Assembly: GCF_035918235.1 (NCBI RefSeq)
Contig: NZ_CP109485.1
Coordinates: forward strand, 2,914,001-2,978,000
DNA: 64,000 nucleotides
Origin: Streptomyces sp. NBC_01445
Lineage (GTDB): Bacteria; Actinomycetota; Actinomycetes; Streptomycetales; Streptomycetaceae
Direction of reading: 5' to 3'
Shown here: in pieces, positions 26,400 to 35,426 of the stretch
Layout: each line of letters opens with the position of its first letter
How positions within the stretch are numbered: the first letter of the stretch is position 1
Made by a program: the position numbers and the translations under genes
Notes under the pieces: generated by a model
Databases searched by the model: none
Told to the model about the DNA's origin: nothing
Seen by the model: only the letters and a program-made list of their open reading frames with translations

Positions 26400-26766
26400 A
26401 GGCCCGATCCGGTCCCGGGCCCCGCCTGGGCGGCCGGCACGGCCGTGGGCCCGGCGTGTGTGCCACGCTGCTCCACGCCGCGTCCACGGGCGCGGGCCTC
26501 CTCGACGACGTCGACATCGCCTTGGTCGTCCATCTGATCGCGTACGGCGCCTTCGCCGCGATCGACCGCATCGAGCCCGCCCTGCCCCTGCCCGCCCTCA
26601 TGGTGAGGCCCTGACCGCGTACGCGGAGGCCTCTTTGGGGTGAAGGCCCGGTGATGCGGACGCACTGAACTGCGCATGGTGCGCATGAGGGGCAGGGGGC
26701 GGTGTTGTCCCGGGGCAACTCGTGTGACACTGGCGTCCCCTCCCCCTCGCACAAGGGGCGTACGCC
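26400..26766 (+). other. Intergenic region with a possible decayed reading frame
   Basis: No confident gene lies in these 367 bases. A frame ending at 26614 has a protein-like tail (GLLDDVDIALVVHLIAYGAF and IDRIEPALPLPA) that could be the end of a lost TetR-like regulator, but it has no credible start. A perfect 12-base palindrome CCGCGTACGCGG lies at 26615-26626. Confidence 0.3.
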
Positions 26767-27420
26767 GTGCGTTCTCTCCCTCTCCCCCTCGCGCTGACCG
26801 TGCGGGTCCTGCCGGTCGTGGTTCTCGCGTGCGCCGGCTGGGCCTGGACCTCGGGCCCGATGGCGGATTCGTCCCGGCAGCCCGCCGCTGCCCCGCAGCC
26901 CTCGACGAAGCGTGCCGCGCAGTCGGCGGCGTCCGCGACCAGCCGGGCCTACGACAAGCCGCCCGAGCCGTGCTCCGCCGTCACGGCGAAGACGGTCGCG
27001 GAGCTGGTGCCTAAGGCCGACCCGGCGGGCAAGGAACTCGCCGCCGCCGACCGTTCGCTGCGCCGCGGCTGCTCGTGGAGCGCGCTGAAGGACTACGACT
27101 ACCGCTGGCTCGACGTCTCCTTCGAGATCAAGGAGTCGGCCGCCGCGGCGGACACCGCCTTCACCGCGCGAGGCAAGGGCGACACGGCGCCCGGCCTCGG
27201 TGACGAGGCCCGGATCACCGTCGCCCTCACCTCGCACGACAAGCAGAACACCCGCGAGGCGGTGGTGACGGTCAGGGCCGGCAACGCCCTGGTGACCGTC
27301 ACCTACAACGGCAGCGACTTCGAGTCCCACGGCGCGCCCCCGACGGACGGCATCTACAAGGGCGCCCTGAAGGCGGCCGGGGACGCGGTGGCAGAGCTGA
27401 CCGGCAAACCGACCGGTTAG
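26767..27420 (+). CDS. Secreted or membrane-anchored protein, DUF3558-like
   Basis: This 217-residue protein has an N-terminal hydrophobic segment (about residues 8-28) with a Cys in VVVLACAGWAW that could serve as a poor lipobox, then a low-complexity Ala/Pro/Ser linker. The extracytoplasmic domain has two cysteines (EPCSAVTAKTV and RRGCSWSAL), the pattern seen in DUF3558-type lipoproteins of Streptomyces. GTG start at 26767. It is monocistronic and ends in a convergent three-base overlap with the permease gene. Function unknown. Confidence 0.75.
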   Translation: MRSLPLPLALTVRVLPVVVLACAGWAWTSGPMADSSRQPAAAPQPSTKRAAQSAASATSRAYDKPPEPCSAVTAKTVAELVPKADPAGKELAAADRSLRRGCSWSALKDYDYRWLDVSFEIKESAAAADTAFTARGKGDTAPGLGDEARITVALTSHDKQNTREAVVTVRAGNALVTVTYNGSDFESHGAPPTDGIYKGALKAAGDAVAELTGKPTG

Positions 27421-28937
27421 ATCCGGACCCCACGCGCCTTGGCCAGGGCCACGTAAAGGATCAGCGAGGACCCGAGCCCGACCGCCCAGCCGTAGTCCGC
27501 GAGTGGCTTGAGGAACGGGATGAGGCCGTCCACCGGGAACGGTCCCTGCTTGGAGCCCTGCGCGTCGACCGTCGAGTACGAGCCGCCGACGGCGAGGACA
27601 CCGCCCACGGCGAAGGCGATCACCGCGTTCCAGTTCCAGCCGCCGGAGTACCAGTAGCGGCCGTTCGGCAGATACAGGTCGGCGAGGTGGAGCACGGTGC
27701 GGCGGATGATCCAGTAGTCGGCGATCAGGATGCCGGCGACGGTGCCGAGCAGTCCGCCGACGACGCCGAGCCAGGTGAAGATGTACAGCTCGGGCGTGGA
27801 GGTCAGCTTCCACGGCATGACGAGGACGCCGATGACACCGGTGATCAGCGCGCCGGTGCGGAAGTTGATGAGCTTGGGCGCGAGGTTCGCCAGGTCGTAC
27901 GCGGGTGACACGACGTTCGCCGCGATGTTCACGGAGATGGTCGCGACAAAGACCGTGATGAGCGCGAACAGCAGCCCGAAGACGTTGTCGGTCTTGCCGG
28001 CCAGCGCGACCGGGTCCCAGATCGCGGCGCCGTAGACCTTCTCGGACCCGGACGTCACCAGGACGGACATCAGGGCGAAGAGGGTCATGGTCGTGGGCAG
28101 GCCGAGGGTCTGGCCCCAGACCTGGGCGCGCTGTCCTTTGCCGAAGCGTGTGAAGTCCGGGATGTTGAGGCTGAGCGTGCTCCAGAAGCCGATCATGCCC
28201 ATCAGGCCGGGGAAGAAGATCTTCCAGAAGTCGGGTCCCCAGCCGACCTTGGACGGCTCGTCGAGGAGCGGGCCGAAGCCGCCCGCCTTGTTCGCGATCC
28301 ACACGAGCAGGACGACGGCGCCGACGAGGACGAACGGCGCCGCCCAGTTCTCGAAGCGGCGCAGGGTGTCCATGCCCCGGTAGATGATGGCGAGTTCGAG
28401 GACCCAGAAGAGGACGAAACAGAGCCACAGGGTCCACGGGTAGCCGCCGACGTGCGAGACGTCGGCCCAGCCGCCGAAGACCTTCCCGAGCAGGACGAAC
28501 ACGCCCTGCCCGCCGATCCACGTCTGGATGCCGAACCAGCAGCAGGCCACCGCCGCCCGGATCAGCGCGGGCAGGTTGGCGCCGCGCAGGCCGAACGAGG
28601 CGCGGGCGAGGACGGGGAAGGGTATGCCGTACTTGGGTCCCGCGTGCCCGGTGAGCAGCATCGGCAGGAGCACGATGACGTTGGCGAGCCCGATGGTGAG
28701 GACGGCCTGCTTCCAGTCCATGCCGAGCGCGACGAGGCCGGACGCGAGGGTCCAGGACGGGATGCAGTGGGCCATGCCGATCCACAGGGCCACGAAGTTG
28801 TAGGTGGTCCAGCGGCGTTCGGCGAGGGGGACGGGGCGCAGGTCGTCGTTGGCGTAGCGGCTGTCGGACGGGTAGGCGTCGGCGCTGAGGTCGATGCCGC
28901 CGCCCGCGGGCAGCGTGGGTGGCGCGGTGTCGGTCAT
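27417..28937 (-). CDS. NCS1-family nucleobase/hydantoin/allantoin permease
   Basis: This is a 506-residue twelve-helix permease of the nucleobase:cation symporter-1 family. Hallmarks are FVALWIGMAHCIPSWTLASG near the first helix, LLTGHAGPKYGIPFPVLARA, and the helix-8 region NIAANVVSPAYDLANLAP. The family takes up uracil, cytosine, thiamine, allantoin or hydantoins. Its position next to dihydropyrimidinase, amidase and aminotransferase genes points to a pyrimidine or hydantoin. It is the last gene of that cluster, after a 139-base gap. Confidence 0.92.
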   Translation of the reverse strand: MTDTAPPTLPAGGGIDLSADAYPSDSRYANDDLRPVPLAERRWTTYNFVALWIGMAHCIPSWTLASGLVALGMDWKQAVLTIGLANVIVLLPMLLTGHAGPKYGIPFPVLARASFGLRGANLPALIRAAVACCWFGIQTWIGGQGVFVLLGKVFGGWADVSHVGGYPWTLWLCFVLFWVLELAIIYRGMDTLRRFENWAAPFVLVGAVVLLVWIANKAGGFGPLLDEPSKVGWGPDFWKIFFPGLMGMIGFWSTLSLNIPDFTRFGKGQRAQVWGQTLGLPTTMTLFALMSVLVTSGSEKVYGAAIWDPVALAGKTDNVFGLLFALITVFVATISVNIAANVVSPAYDLANLAPKLINFRTGALITGVIGVLVMPWKLTSTPELYIFTWLGVVGGLLGTVAGILIADYWIIRRTVLHLADLYLPNGRYWYSGGWNWNAVIAFAVGGVLAVGGSYSTVDAQGSKQGPFPVDGLIPFLKPLADYGWAVGLGSSLILYVALAKARGVRI

Positions 28938-29076
28938 GAGCAGGCCATTCGTTCGGGAGCCGGGGGCTCGGACAGCGGGGAGGTGCGAACGGGCCGTGCG
29001 GGTGCGGGCGGTGGGGACCCTGGCGGGGAGAGGGACCGGGGGTGTACGGAGGTGGGGCTCAGGCGTTCACCACGCC

Positions 29077-30096
29077 TCAGGAGTTCACCGCCGGAATCAC
29101 GTGCTCCCCGTACGCGTCGATCACCTCCTCCTTCGCGTCGTGCATGGCGTAGAGAGCGAACTGGTCGACGCCGAGGTCCCGTAGGGCGCGCAGCTTCTCG
29201 ACCTGGTCCTGTGCGGTGCCGATGAGGCAGAACCGGTCGACGATCTCGTCCGGTACGAACGCCGTGTCGGGGTTCCCGGTCCTGCCGTGGTGGGCGTAGT
29301 CGTAGCCCTGGCGGGCCTTGATGTAGTCGGTGAGTTCGTCGGGGACCATCGAGGAGTGCTCGCCGTACTTGGTGACGAGGTCGGCGACGTGGTTGCCGAC
29401 CATGCCGCCGAACCAGCGGCACTCCTCGCGCGCGTGGGCGAGGGCCTCGGGCGAGTCGTCGGCGGTGACGTACGCGGGCGCCGCCACACAGATCTTCACC
29501 TCGGACGGGTCGCGGCCCGCGCCGGCGGCCGCGTCCCGCACGGCCTTGATCATGTACTGGGTGAGATACGGGTCGGCGAGCTGGAGGATGAACCCGTCGG
29601 CCTCCTCGCCGGCCATCTTCAGGGCCTTGGGCCCGTACGCGGCCATCCAGACCGGCAGTTGGGCACCGTCCCGCACCCACGGGAAGCGGACGACCGTCCC
29701 GCCGAGGTCGGCCTCGTCGCCGCGGCCGAGCGCCCTGATGACCTTCATGGCCTCGCTGATCCGGGCGAGCGTGTTGGGCTTGCGTCCGGCGACGCGCATC
29801 GCGGAGTCGCCGCGGCCGATGCCGCAGATGGTGCGGTTGCCGTACATGTCGTTGAGGGTGGCGAAGGTGGAGGCGGTGACCTCCCAGGTGCGGGTGCCCG
29901 GGTTGGTGACCATCGGGCCGACGGTCAGGTGCGACGTCTCGGCCAGGATCCGGCTGTAGATGACGAAGGGTTCCTGCCACAGCACGGCCGAGTCGAAGGT
30001 CCACCCGTGGGTGAAGCCCCCGCGCTCGGCACGCTGCATGAGGGAGACGACGCCGGAGGCCGGGGGGTCGGTCTGGAGGACGAGTCCGAAGTCCAT
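29077..30096 (-). CDS. Luciferase-like (LLM class) F420-type oxidoreductase of the hydantoin/pyrimidine cluster
   Basis: This is a 339-residue TIM-barrel oxidoreductase of the luciferase-like superfamily. It opens with MDFGLVLQTDPPAS and has GRGDSAMRVAGRKPN around residues 99-113 and LPVWMAAYGPKALKMAG, all typical of F420-binding LLM enzymes. From memory it matches the subgroup named after CPS_4043, which I associate with hydantoinase gene clusters. I chose the ATG at 30096, behind GGTGG. It lies 16 bases after the dihydropyrimidinase stop. Hydride transfer to or from a pyrimidine ring is an inference from context. Confidence 0.85.
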   Translation of the reverse strand: MDFGLVLQTDPPASGVVSLMQRAERGGFTHGWTFDSAVLWQEPFVIYSRILAETSHLTVGPMVTNPGTRTWEVTASTFATLNDMYGNRTICGIGRGDSAMRVAGRKPNTLARISEAMKVIRALGRGDEADLGGTVVRFPWVRDGAQLPVWMAAYGPKALKMAGEEADGFILQLADPYLTQYMIKAVRDAAAGAGRDPSEVKICVAAPAYVTADDSPEALAHAREECRWFGGMVGNHVADLVTKYGEHSSMVPDELTDYIKARQGYDYAHHGRTGNPDTAFVPDEIVDRFCLIGTAQDQVEKLRALRDLGVDQFALYAMHDAKEEVIDAYGEHVIPAVNS

Positions 30097-30112
30097 GGGA
30101 TCCACCACGTTT

Positions 30113-31519
30113 CTAGTTCAGGTACTGGCAGGTGGAGCGCGCGGTGTACACGCCGTGACCGGCACGGCCCGTGAACTCCCGCTCGGAGATGACGAGTTCG
30201 CCGCGCGAGAGCACGGTCTCGACGCGGCCGGTGATCCGCTTGCCCTCGTACGCCGAGTAGTCGACGTTCATGTGGTGGGTGTCCGCGGAGACGACCTGCT
30301 CGGCGTGCGGGTCGTAGATGACGACGTCGGCGTCGGCGCCGGGCGCGATCGTGCCCTTCTTCGGGTAGAGGCCGAACATGCGGGCCGGTGTGGCGCAGGC
30401 GATCTCGATCCAGCGGCGGCGCGAGATGTGTCCGTCGACGACGGCCTGGTGCAGGAGGTCCATACGGTTCTCGACGCCCGGCATGCCGTTGGGGATCTTC
30501 GAGAAGTCGCCGCGGCCCAGTTCCTTCTGCCCGGTGAAGCAGAAGGGGCAGTGGTCGGTGGAGACGACCTGGAGGTCGTTCGTGCGCAGGCCGCGCCACA
30601 GGGCCGCCTGGTGGTCCTTGGGCCGCAGGGGCGTGCTGCACACGTACTTGGCACCCTCGAAGTCCGGCTCGGCGAGGTTGTCGGTGGACAGGAAGAGGTA
30701 CTGGGGGCAGGTCTCGCCGAAGACGTTCAGGCCCTCGTCGCGGGCGCGCGCGATCTCGGCGAGCGCCTCCCGCGCCGAGACGTGCACCACGTACAGGGGC
30801 GCGCCCGCGACCTGGGCGAGCTTGATGGCGCGGTGCGTCGCCTCGGCTTCGAGGAGCGCCTTCCTGACCTCGCCGTGGTAGCGCGGGTCGGTCTCGCCGC
30901 GCTCCAGGGCCTGCTGCACGAGGACGTCGATCGCGATGCCGTTCTCGGCGTGCATCATGATCAGGCCGCCGTTGTCGCCGGCCCGCTGCATGGCACGCAG
31001 GATCTGCCCGTCGTCGGAGTAGAAGACTCCGGGGTATGCCATGAACTGCTTGAACGACGTGACCCCCTCGGCGACGAGCAGGTCCATCTCCTTGAGCGTG
31101 TCGTCGTGCACATCGGAGACGATCATGTGGAAGCCGTAGTCGATCGCGCAGTTCCCGTCGGCCTTGGCGTGCCAGGCGTCCAGGCCCTCGCGCAGGGTGT
31201 GCCCGACGGTCTGGATGGCGAAGTCGACGATGGTGGTCGTGCCGCCCCAGGCCGCCGCACGGGTGCCCGTCTCGAAGGTGTCGGCGGCGAAGGTGCCGCC
31301 GAACGGCATCTCCATGTGGGTGTGCGCGTCGACGCCGCCCGGGATGACGTACTTCTGGCGGGCGTCGATCGTCCGGTCCGCGGTCCAGGATTCCGCGGCG
31401 TCGCTGCCGGCCGCGGCGAGGGCGGCGATGCGCCCGTCCTCGATGAGTACGTCGGCGTGGATCTCGTCGGCGGCGGTGACGACGAGTCCGCCGCGGATGA
31501 CGGTACGGCTGCTGCTCAT
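30113..31519 (-). CDS. hydA: Dihydropyrimidinase (hydantoinase)
   Basis: This 468-residue amidohydrolase opens the ring of dihydrouracil/dihydrothymine, or of 5-substituted hydantoins, to the N-carbamoyl amino acid. The two-zinc site is intact: HTH at 66-68, the carbamylated Lys in TSFKQF (about 157), HAEN, HVS and STDHCPF with the catalytic Asp near 322. GMPGVENRMDLLHQ is the D-hydantoinase/dihydropyrimidinase substrate loop. It starts behind GAGGGAGC, 25 bases after the first amidase gene. Confidence 0.95.
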   Translation of the reverse strand: MSSSRTVIRGGLVVTAADEIHADVLIEDGRIAALAAAGSDAAESWTADRTIDARQKYVIPGGVDAHTHMEMPFGGTFAADTFETGTRAAAWGGTTTIVDFAIQTVGHTLREGLDAWHAKADGNCAIDYGFHMIVSDVHDDTLKEMDLLVAEGVTSFKQFMAYPGVFYSDDGQILRAMQRAGDNGGLIMMHAENGIAIDVLVQQALERGETDPRYHGEVRKALLEAEATHRAIKLAQVAGAPLYVVHVSAREALAEIARARDEGLNVFGETCPQYLFLSTDNLAEPDFEGAKYVCSTPLRPKDHQAALWRGLRTNDLQVVSTDHCPFCFTGQKELGRGDFSKIPNGMPGVENRMDLLHQAVVDGHISRRRWIEIACATPARMFGLYPKKGTIAPGADADVVIYDPHAEQVVSADTHHMNVDYSAYEGKRITGRVETVLSRGELVISEREFTGRAGHGVYTARSTCQYLN

Positions 31520-31544
31520 GCTCCCTCTTCCGTGTCTACGCTGC

Positions 31545-32387
31545 CTACGGGTTGGTCAGCGGCGTGTATGCGCCCGGGGCGCGGTCGCGGTAGAACTGCC
31601 AGCGGTCGCGGACCTCGCGCAGCTTCGCCATGTCGAGGTCACGGACGACGAGTTCGGGCTCCTTGTCGCCCGCCACCTCTCCTACGAACTGGCCCTCCGG
31701 GTCGACGAAGTAGCTCGTCCCGTAGAAGTCGTTGTCGCCGTACTCCTCCTGGCCGACGCGGTTGATCGCGCCGACGAAGTACTCGTTCGCGACGGCGGAC
31801 GCCGGCTGTTCCAGCTGCCACAGGTAGCCGGAAAGGCCGCGCGAGGTCGCCGACGGGTTGAAGACGATCTGCGCGCCTTCGAGGCCGAGCGCGCGCCAGC
31901 CCTCGGGGAAGTGCCGGTCGTAGCAGATGTAGACGCCGACCTTCCCGACGGCCGTGTCGAAGACGGGCCAGCCGGAGTTGCCCGGACGGAAGTAGAACTT
32001 CTCCCAGAATCCCCTCACTTGAGGGATGTGGGTCTTGCGGTACTTGCCGAGGTAGGTGCCGTCGGCGTCGATCACGGCGGCCGTGTTGTAGAGGACGCCG
32101 GGCTGCTCCTCCTCGTACATGGGCAGGACCAGGACAATGCCGTGCTCGGCGGCGAGTGCCTGGAAGCGGCGGACGGTGGGACCGTCGGGGATCGCCTCGG
32201 CGTACTCGTAGAACTTCGCGTCCTGCACCTGGCAGAAGTACGGGCCGTAGAACAGCTCCTGGAAGCAGAGGACCTTCGCCCCCTGCGCGGCGGCGTCGCG
32301 GACGGCCTGTTCATGGACCTGGATCATGGACTCTTTGTCGCCCGTCCAGGCGGTCTGGAAGATCGCGGCGCGGATCACGGTGCTCAT
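31545..32387 (-). CDS. Beta-ureidopropionase-type amidase (nitrilase superfamily), copy 1
   Basis: This 280-residue C-N hydrolase should release CO2 and ammonia from N-carbamoyl-beta-alanine or N-carbamoyl-beta-aminoisobutyrate, the product of the neighbouring dihydropyrimidinase. The Glu-Lys-Cys triad is at E44 (CFQELF), K118 (YRKTHIP) and C155 (YICYDRHFPE). It has a strong GGAGG ribosome site. An ungapped comparison by eye with copy 2 (35423-36265) gives about 200 identical residues of 280, roughly 71 percent. Confidence 0.92.
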   Translation of the reverse strand: MSTVIRAAIFQTAWTGDKESMIQVHEQAVRDAAAQGAKVLCFQELFYGPYFCQVQDAKFYEYAEAIPDGPTVRRFQALAAEHGIVLVLPMYEEEQPGVLYNTAAVIDADGTYLGKYRKTHIPQVRGFWEKFYFRPGNSGWPVFDTAVGKVGVYICYDRHFPEGWRALGLEGAQIVFNPSATSRGLSGYLWQLEQPASAVANEYFVGAINRVGQEEYGDNDFYGTSYFVDPEGQFVGEVAGDKEPELVVRDLDMAKLREVRDRWQFYRDRAPGAYTPLTNP

Positions 32388-32489
32388 CGGGGACCTCCGG
32401 TCGCTCGGTGTGCCGTGAGCCTAGGAAGTCTCTGCCGCGTACCGGAGTTGCACCGTGTCACGTCTGGAGCCGTACGGCGTTCCACGCTG

Positions 32490-34034
32490 TCACCCTCTCT
32501 GCGCGTCGTGGGCGAGGAGGGCGATGTGGACGGACGCGGCCTGCTCGAAGTCGTCGAGGTCGAGCCCGAGGAGCGACTCGATGACCTCCAGCCTGCGGTA
32601 GAGGGCGGGGCGGCTCATGTGGTGGAGCTGCGCCGTGCGCGACTTGTTGCGCCCCGTCGCGAGGTAGGTCCGCAGGACGGGCAGCAGGCCCGGGTCGTCG
32701 GCGTACAGGAGCCCGTCCAGCTCGCGTTCGGTGAAGGCCTGGACGTGCGGGTCGTCGCGCAGGAGCCGTACGAGGCCCCGCAGGCGTACGTCGCGAAGGC
32801 GCACGACGGGCGGGACGTCCGGGGTGCCGGCCGCGGCCTGCGCGATGTGCAGGGCCTCGCGCAGCCCGGCGGGCACGTCGTCCCAGGCGGTACAGGGCTC
32901 GGCGGCGGCCACCACGACCGGCTCCCCCGCCCCTGCGCGCAGTCGGGCCGCGAAGTGTTCGGTGAGCGGTCCCGGGGCCTGGTCGCGGGCGAGGCTGAGC
33001 AGGACGGCGGTGGCCCCGTCCGCGAGTTCGGCGGCGAGTCCCGGCAGCCCCAACAGGCGTAGTACGCGGTCGAGTTCGGCGGGGTCGCCGTCGCGGACGA
33101 CGAGCGGGGCGAAGGTGCGGCGGTTGACGGGGAGGCCGGCGGCCCTGGCCCGGGGCAGGAGCTGGCGGGCGGGTACGACGCCGGAGACGAGGTCGGTGAG
33201 GATGCTCTGCGCGGACTGCTCCTCCCAGGTGTGGGCGGCGCCGCCGAGCATGCGGTGCAGGACGAGGGCCTCGGCGGCGCGTTCGGCGAGGAGCCGTCCG
33301 GTGGGGCCGTCGCCCCGGTAGCCGCACAGCACGACGCTGCCCCAGCGCTCGCCGCGCCCGTCGAGGTCGGCGCGGTACCAGTCGGCGCCGTCGGCGCAGC
33401 CCGCCCGGCGCGCGATGCGTTCCCAGTCGCGCAGCACGTCGTCCACGGCGGACCGCTCACCGGCGGTGGCGAGGACGCGGTGGGCGAGATTGGCGACGAC
33501 GACGGGGCAGCCGCTGTGCGCGGCGACCTCGTCGAGGAGCCGCTGGAGCGGGGCGCCCGCCGTGATGAGTCCGGTCAGCGCGGTGCGGATGCCCTCGGAG
33601 AGGCTGACGGCGGCGAACTTCCGTCGGACGAGCCTCGACTGGACCTCCTCCGTGAGTTCGGCGAAGGGGAACGGGCGGTGCAGGACGACCATCGGCAGGC
33701 CGTACCGCTCGGCCGCGCGCCGCATGTCCTCGGGGGGCGCGGGGAAGGCGCGGCCGAGCCCGAGGACGACGGCGGCCGCCTCGGCGCGGTGCAGGGACTT
33801 GATGTACTCGGTCCTGGCGTGGGCGTTCCCGGCGAGGAGGACTCCGGTGGTGAGGACCATCTCGCCGCCGCTGAGCATCACCCCGACGTCGGCGGCCTCG
33901 GCGACGTGCACCCAGCGCACGGGCCGGTCGAGGTGGCCGGCCCCCGCGACCACCTCGGGGTCCCCGGCAGCGATTCGCTCCAGGGCGAGTATCTGCCGTA
34001 CGGACAGGGCGTGTTCGGCGTCGGTGACGGTCAT
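32490..34034 (-). CDS. PucR-family transcriptional regulator with purine-catabolism-regulator N-terminal domain
   Basis: This is a 514-residue regulator. The N-terminal PucR domain (about 8-130) contains LDRPVRWVHVAEAADVGVML and GGEMVLTTG. A central region follows, and the C-terminal HTH (about 450-505) reads GRNKSRTAQLHHMSRPALYRR then LEVIESLLGLDLDD. It sits inside the pyrimidine-type cluster between the aminotransferase (54 bases upstream) and amidase copy 1 (102 bases downstream), on the same strand, so it probably regulates the cluster in response to a pathway intermediate. Confidence 0.92.
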   Translation of the reverse strand: MTVTDAEHALSVRQILALERIAAGDPEVVAGAGHLDRPVRWVHVAEAADVGVMLSGGEMVLTTGVLLAGNAHARTEYIKSLHRAEAAAVVLGLGRAFPAPPEDMRRAAERYGLPMVVLHRPFPFAELTEEVQSRLVRRKFAAVSLSEGIRTALTGLITAGAPLQRLLDEVAAHSGCPVVVANLAHRVLATAGERSAVDDVLRDWERIARRAGCADGADWYRADLDGRGERWGSVVLCGYRGDGPTGRLLAERAAEALVLHRMLGGAAHTWEEQSAQSILTDLVSGVVPARQLLPRARAAGLPVNRRTFAPLVVRDGDPAELDRVLRLLGLPGLAAELADGATAVLLSLARDQAPGPLTEHFAARLRAGAGEPVVVAAAEPCTAWDDVPAGLREALHIAQAAAGTPDVPPVVRLRDVRLRGLVRLLRDDPHVQAFTERELDGLLYADDPGLLPVLRTYLATGRNKSRTAQLHHMSRPALYRRLEVIESLLGLDLDDFEQAASVHIALLAHDAQRG

Positions 34035-34088
34035 CGGGGCCCCTTCCTTACCACCACTGCCTCAGGCCGGCAGACCCGCTGCCTCGGG

Positions 34089-35426
34089 CTAACAGACGCT
34101 GCGCAGGGCCCGTTCCAGGATGGCCGCGCCCTCTTCCGCCTCGGCGACCGTGAGCGTCAGCGGCGGCGCGATGCGCAGCACGCTGGTGTTGTGCCCGCCG
34201 CCCTTGCCGACGAGGAGTCCGGCCTCGCGGGCCGCCTCGATCGCGCGCGACGCCGCGTCCGGGTCGGCCTCGTCCGTGCCGGGTTTCACCAGCTCGATGC
34301 CGATCATCAGGCCCCGGCCGCGCACTTCCCGTACGCACTCCGTCGTGGCTCCGACGGCCCGCAGCCGCTCGATGAGGAGGCCGCCGACGCGGCGGGCGTT
34401 GCCCTGGAGGTCGTGTTCGAGGAGGTAGATGAGATTGGCGAGGCCGGCGGCCATCGTCACCGGTGAGCCGCCGAACGTCGAAATGGAGTTGGAGTCCAGG
34501 CAGTTCATGACCTCGGCGCGCGCGACGACGCCCCCGATGGACATGCCGTTCCCGATGCCCTTGGCGAAGGTGAGGATGTCGGGGGGACCGTTCTGCCCGT
34601 GCGCCTGCCAGCCCCAGAAGTGCTCGCCGGTGCGGCCCCAGCCGGTCTGCACCTCGTCGGCGATCCACAGGATGCCGTGCTCCTGGAGCACCTCGCGGAA
34701 CGCCGCGTACAGGCCGTCGGGCGGCGACGTGAACCCGCCGACGCCCTGGATGGGTTCGGCGATGAGCGCGGCGACGCCTCGGGTCTGGCCGAGGATGTCC
34801 CGCAGGTCGTCGACGCAGGCCTCGATGAACTGGGCGTCGGTCAGCTGGGCGTACGGGCCCCGGCTGCGCACCCCGCCGTGGACATACAAGGTCTGGAGCG
34901 GCGAGAGGCTGGTCGGGGACCAGCCGCGGTTGCCGGTGATGCCGACGGCGGAGAAGGAACGGCCGTGGTAGCTGTTGCGCATCGCGAGGATCTGGTTCGA
35001 GCGGCGGTACGCGGTGGCGAGCAGCAGCGCCGTGTCGTTGGCCTCGGTGCCGGAGGTGGTGAAGAAGACGCGGGCGTCCGGGATGCCGGACAACGAAGCG
35101 ACGCGCTCGGCGAGTTCGACCATCTGCCGGTTGAGGTAGAGGGTCGAGGTGTGGATGATCCGTCCGGCCTGCTCGCTGACCGCCTTGGTCACCTCGGGCA
35201 GGGCGTGCGCGGTCATCGTCGTCAGGATGCCGCCGAAGAAGTCGAGGTACTTGTTCCCGGCGGCGTCCCAGACGTGGCGGCCCTCGCCGTGGGTGATCTC
35301 GATGGGGCGGTCGTAGTACAGGGCGAGCCAGTCCGGCAGGACGGCGCGGTGACGGGCGTGGAGGTCGGGGGTCATCAAGGTCGCACGGGTCCCTTCGTCG
35401 GCTCCTTCACGAGTGACAGTGGTCAT
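34089..35426 (-). CDS. Class III PLP aminotransferase (beta-alanine/3-aminoisobutyrate--pyruvate type)
   Basis: This 445-residue fold-type I aminotransferase probably removes the amino group from beta-alanine or beta-aminoisobutyrate, the end products of reductive pyrimidine breakdown. Class III features are TSGTEANDTALLLA, NSYHGRS, the PLP-Asp loop WIADEVQTGWGRTG and the Schiff-base Lys in TFAKGIGNG near residue 287. It resembles the AGXT2-like branch, which uses pyruvate or glyoxylate as acceptor; this is from memory. Its ATG overlaps the stop of amidase copy 2 by four bases. Confidence 0.92.
   Translation of the reverse strand: MTTVTREGADEGTRATLMTPDLHARHRAVLPDWLALYYDRPIEITHGEGRHVWDAAGNKYLDFFGGILTTMTAHALPEVTKAVSEQAGRIIHTSTLYLNRQMVELAERVASLSGIPDARVFFTTSGTEANDTALLLATAYRRSNQILAMRNSYHGRSFSAVGITGNRGWSPTSLSPLQTLYVHGGVRSRGPYAQLTDAQFIEACVDDLRDILGQTRGVAALIAEPIQGVGGFTSPPDGLYAAFREVLQEHGILWIADEVQTGWGRTGEHFWGWQAHGQNGPPDILTFAKGIGNGMSIGGVVARAEVMNCLDSNSISTFGGSPVTMAAGLANLIYLLEHDLQGNARRVGGLLIERLRAVGATTECVREVRGRGLMIGIELVKPGTDEADPDAASRAIEAAREAGLLVGKGGGHNTSVLRIAPPLTLTVAEAEEGAAILERALRSVC

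Noticed and set aside
26400..26614. Short gene with a TetR-like C-terminus
   Set aside because: No plausible start or ribosome site, and only about 40 residues look protein-like; kept only as a note on the intergenic region.
26101..28785. Minus-strand open frame of nearly 900 codons across the AraC, DUF3558-like and permease genes
   Set aside because: No domain resemblance and extreme Arg/Pro/Gly content; three credible genes already explain the interval.
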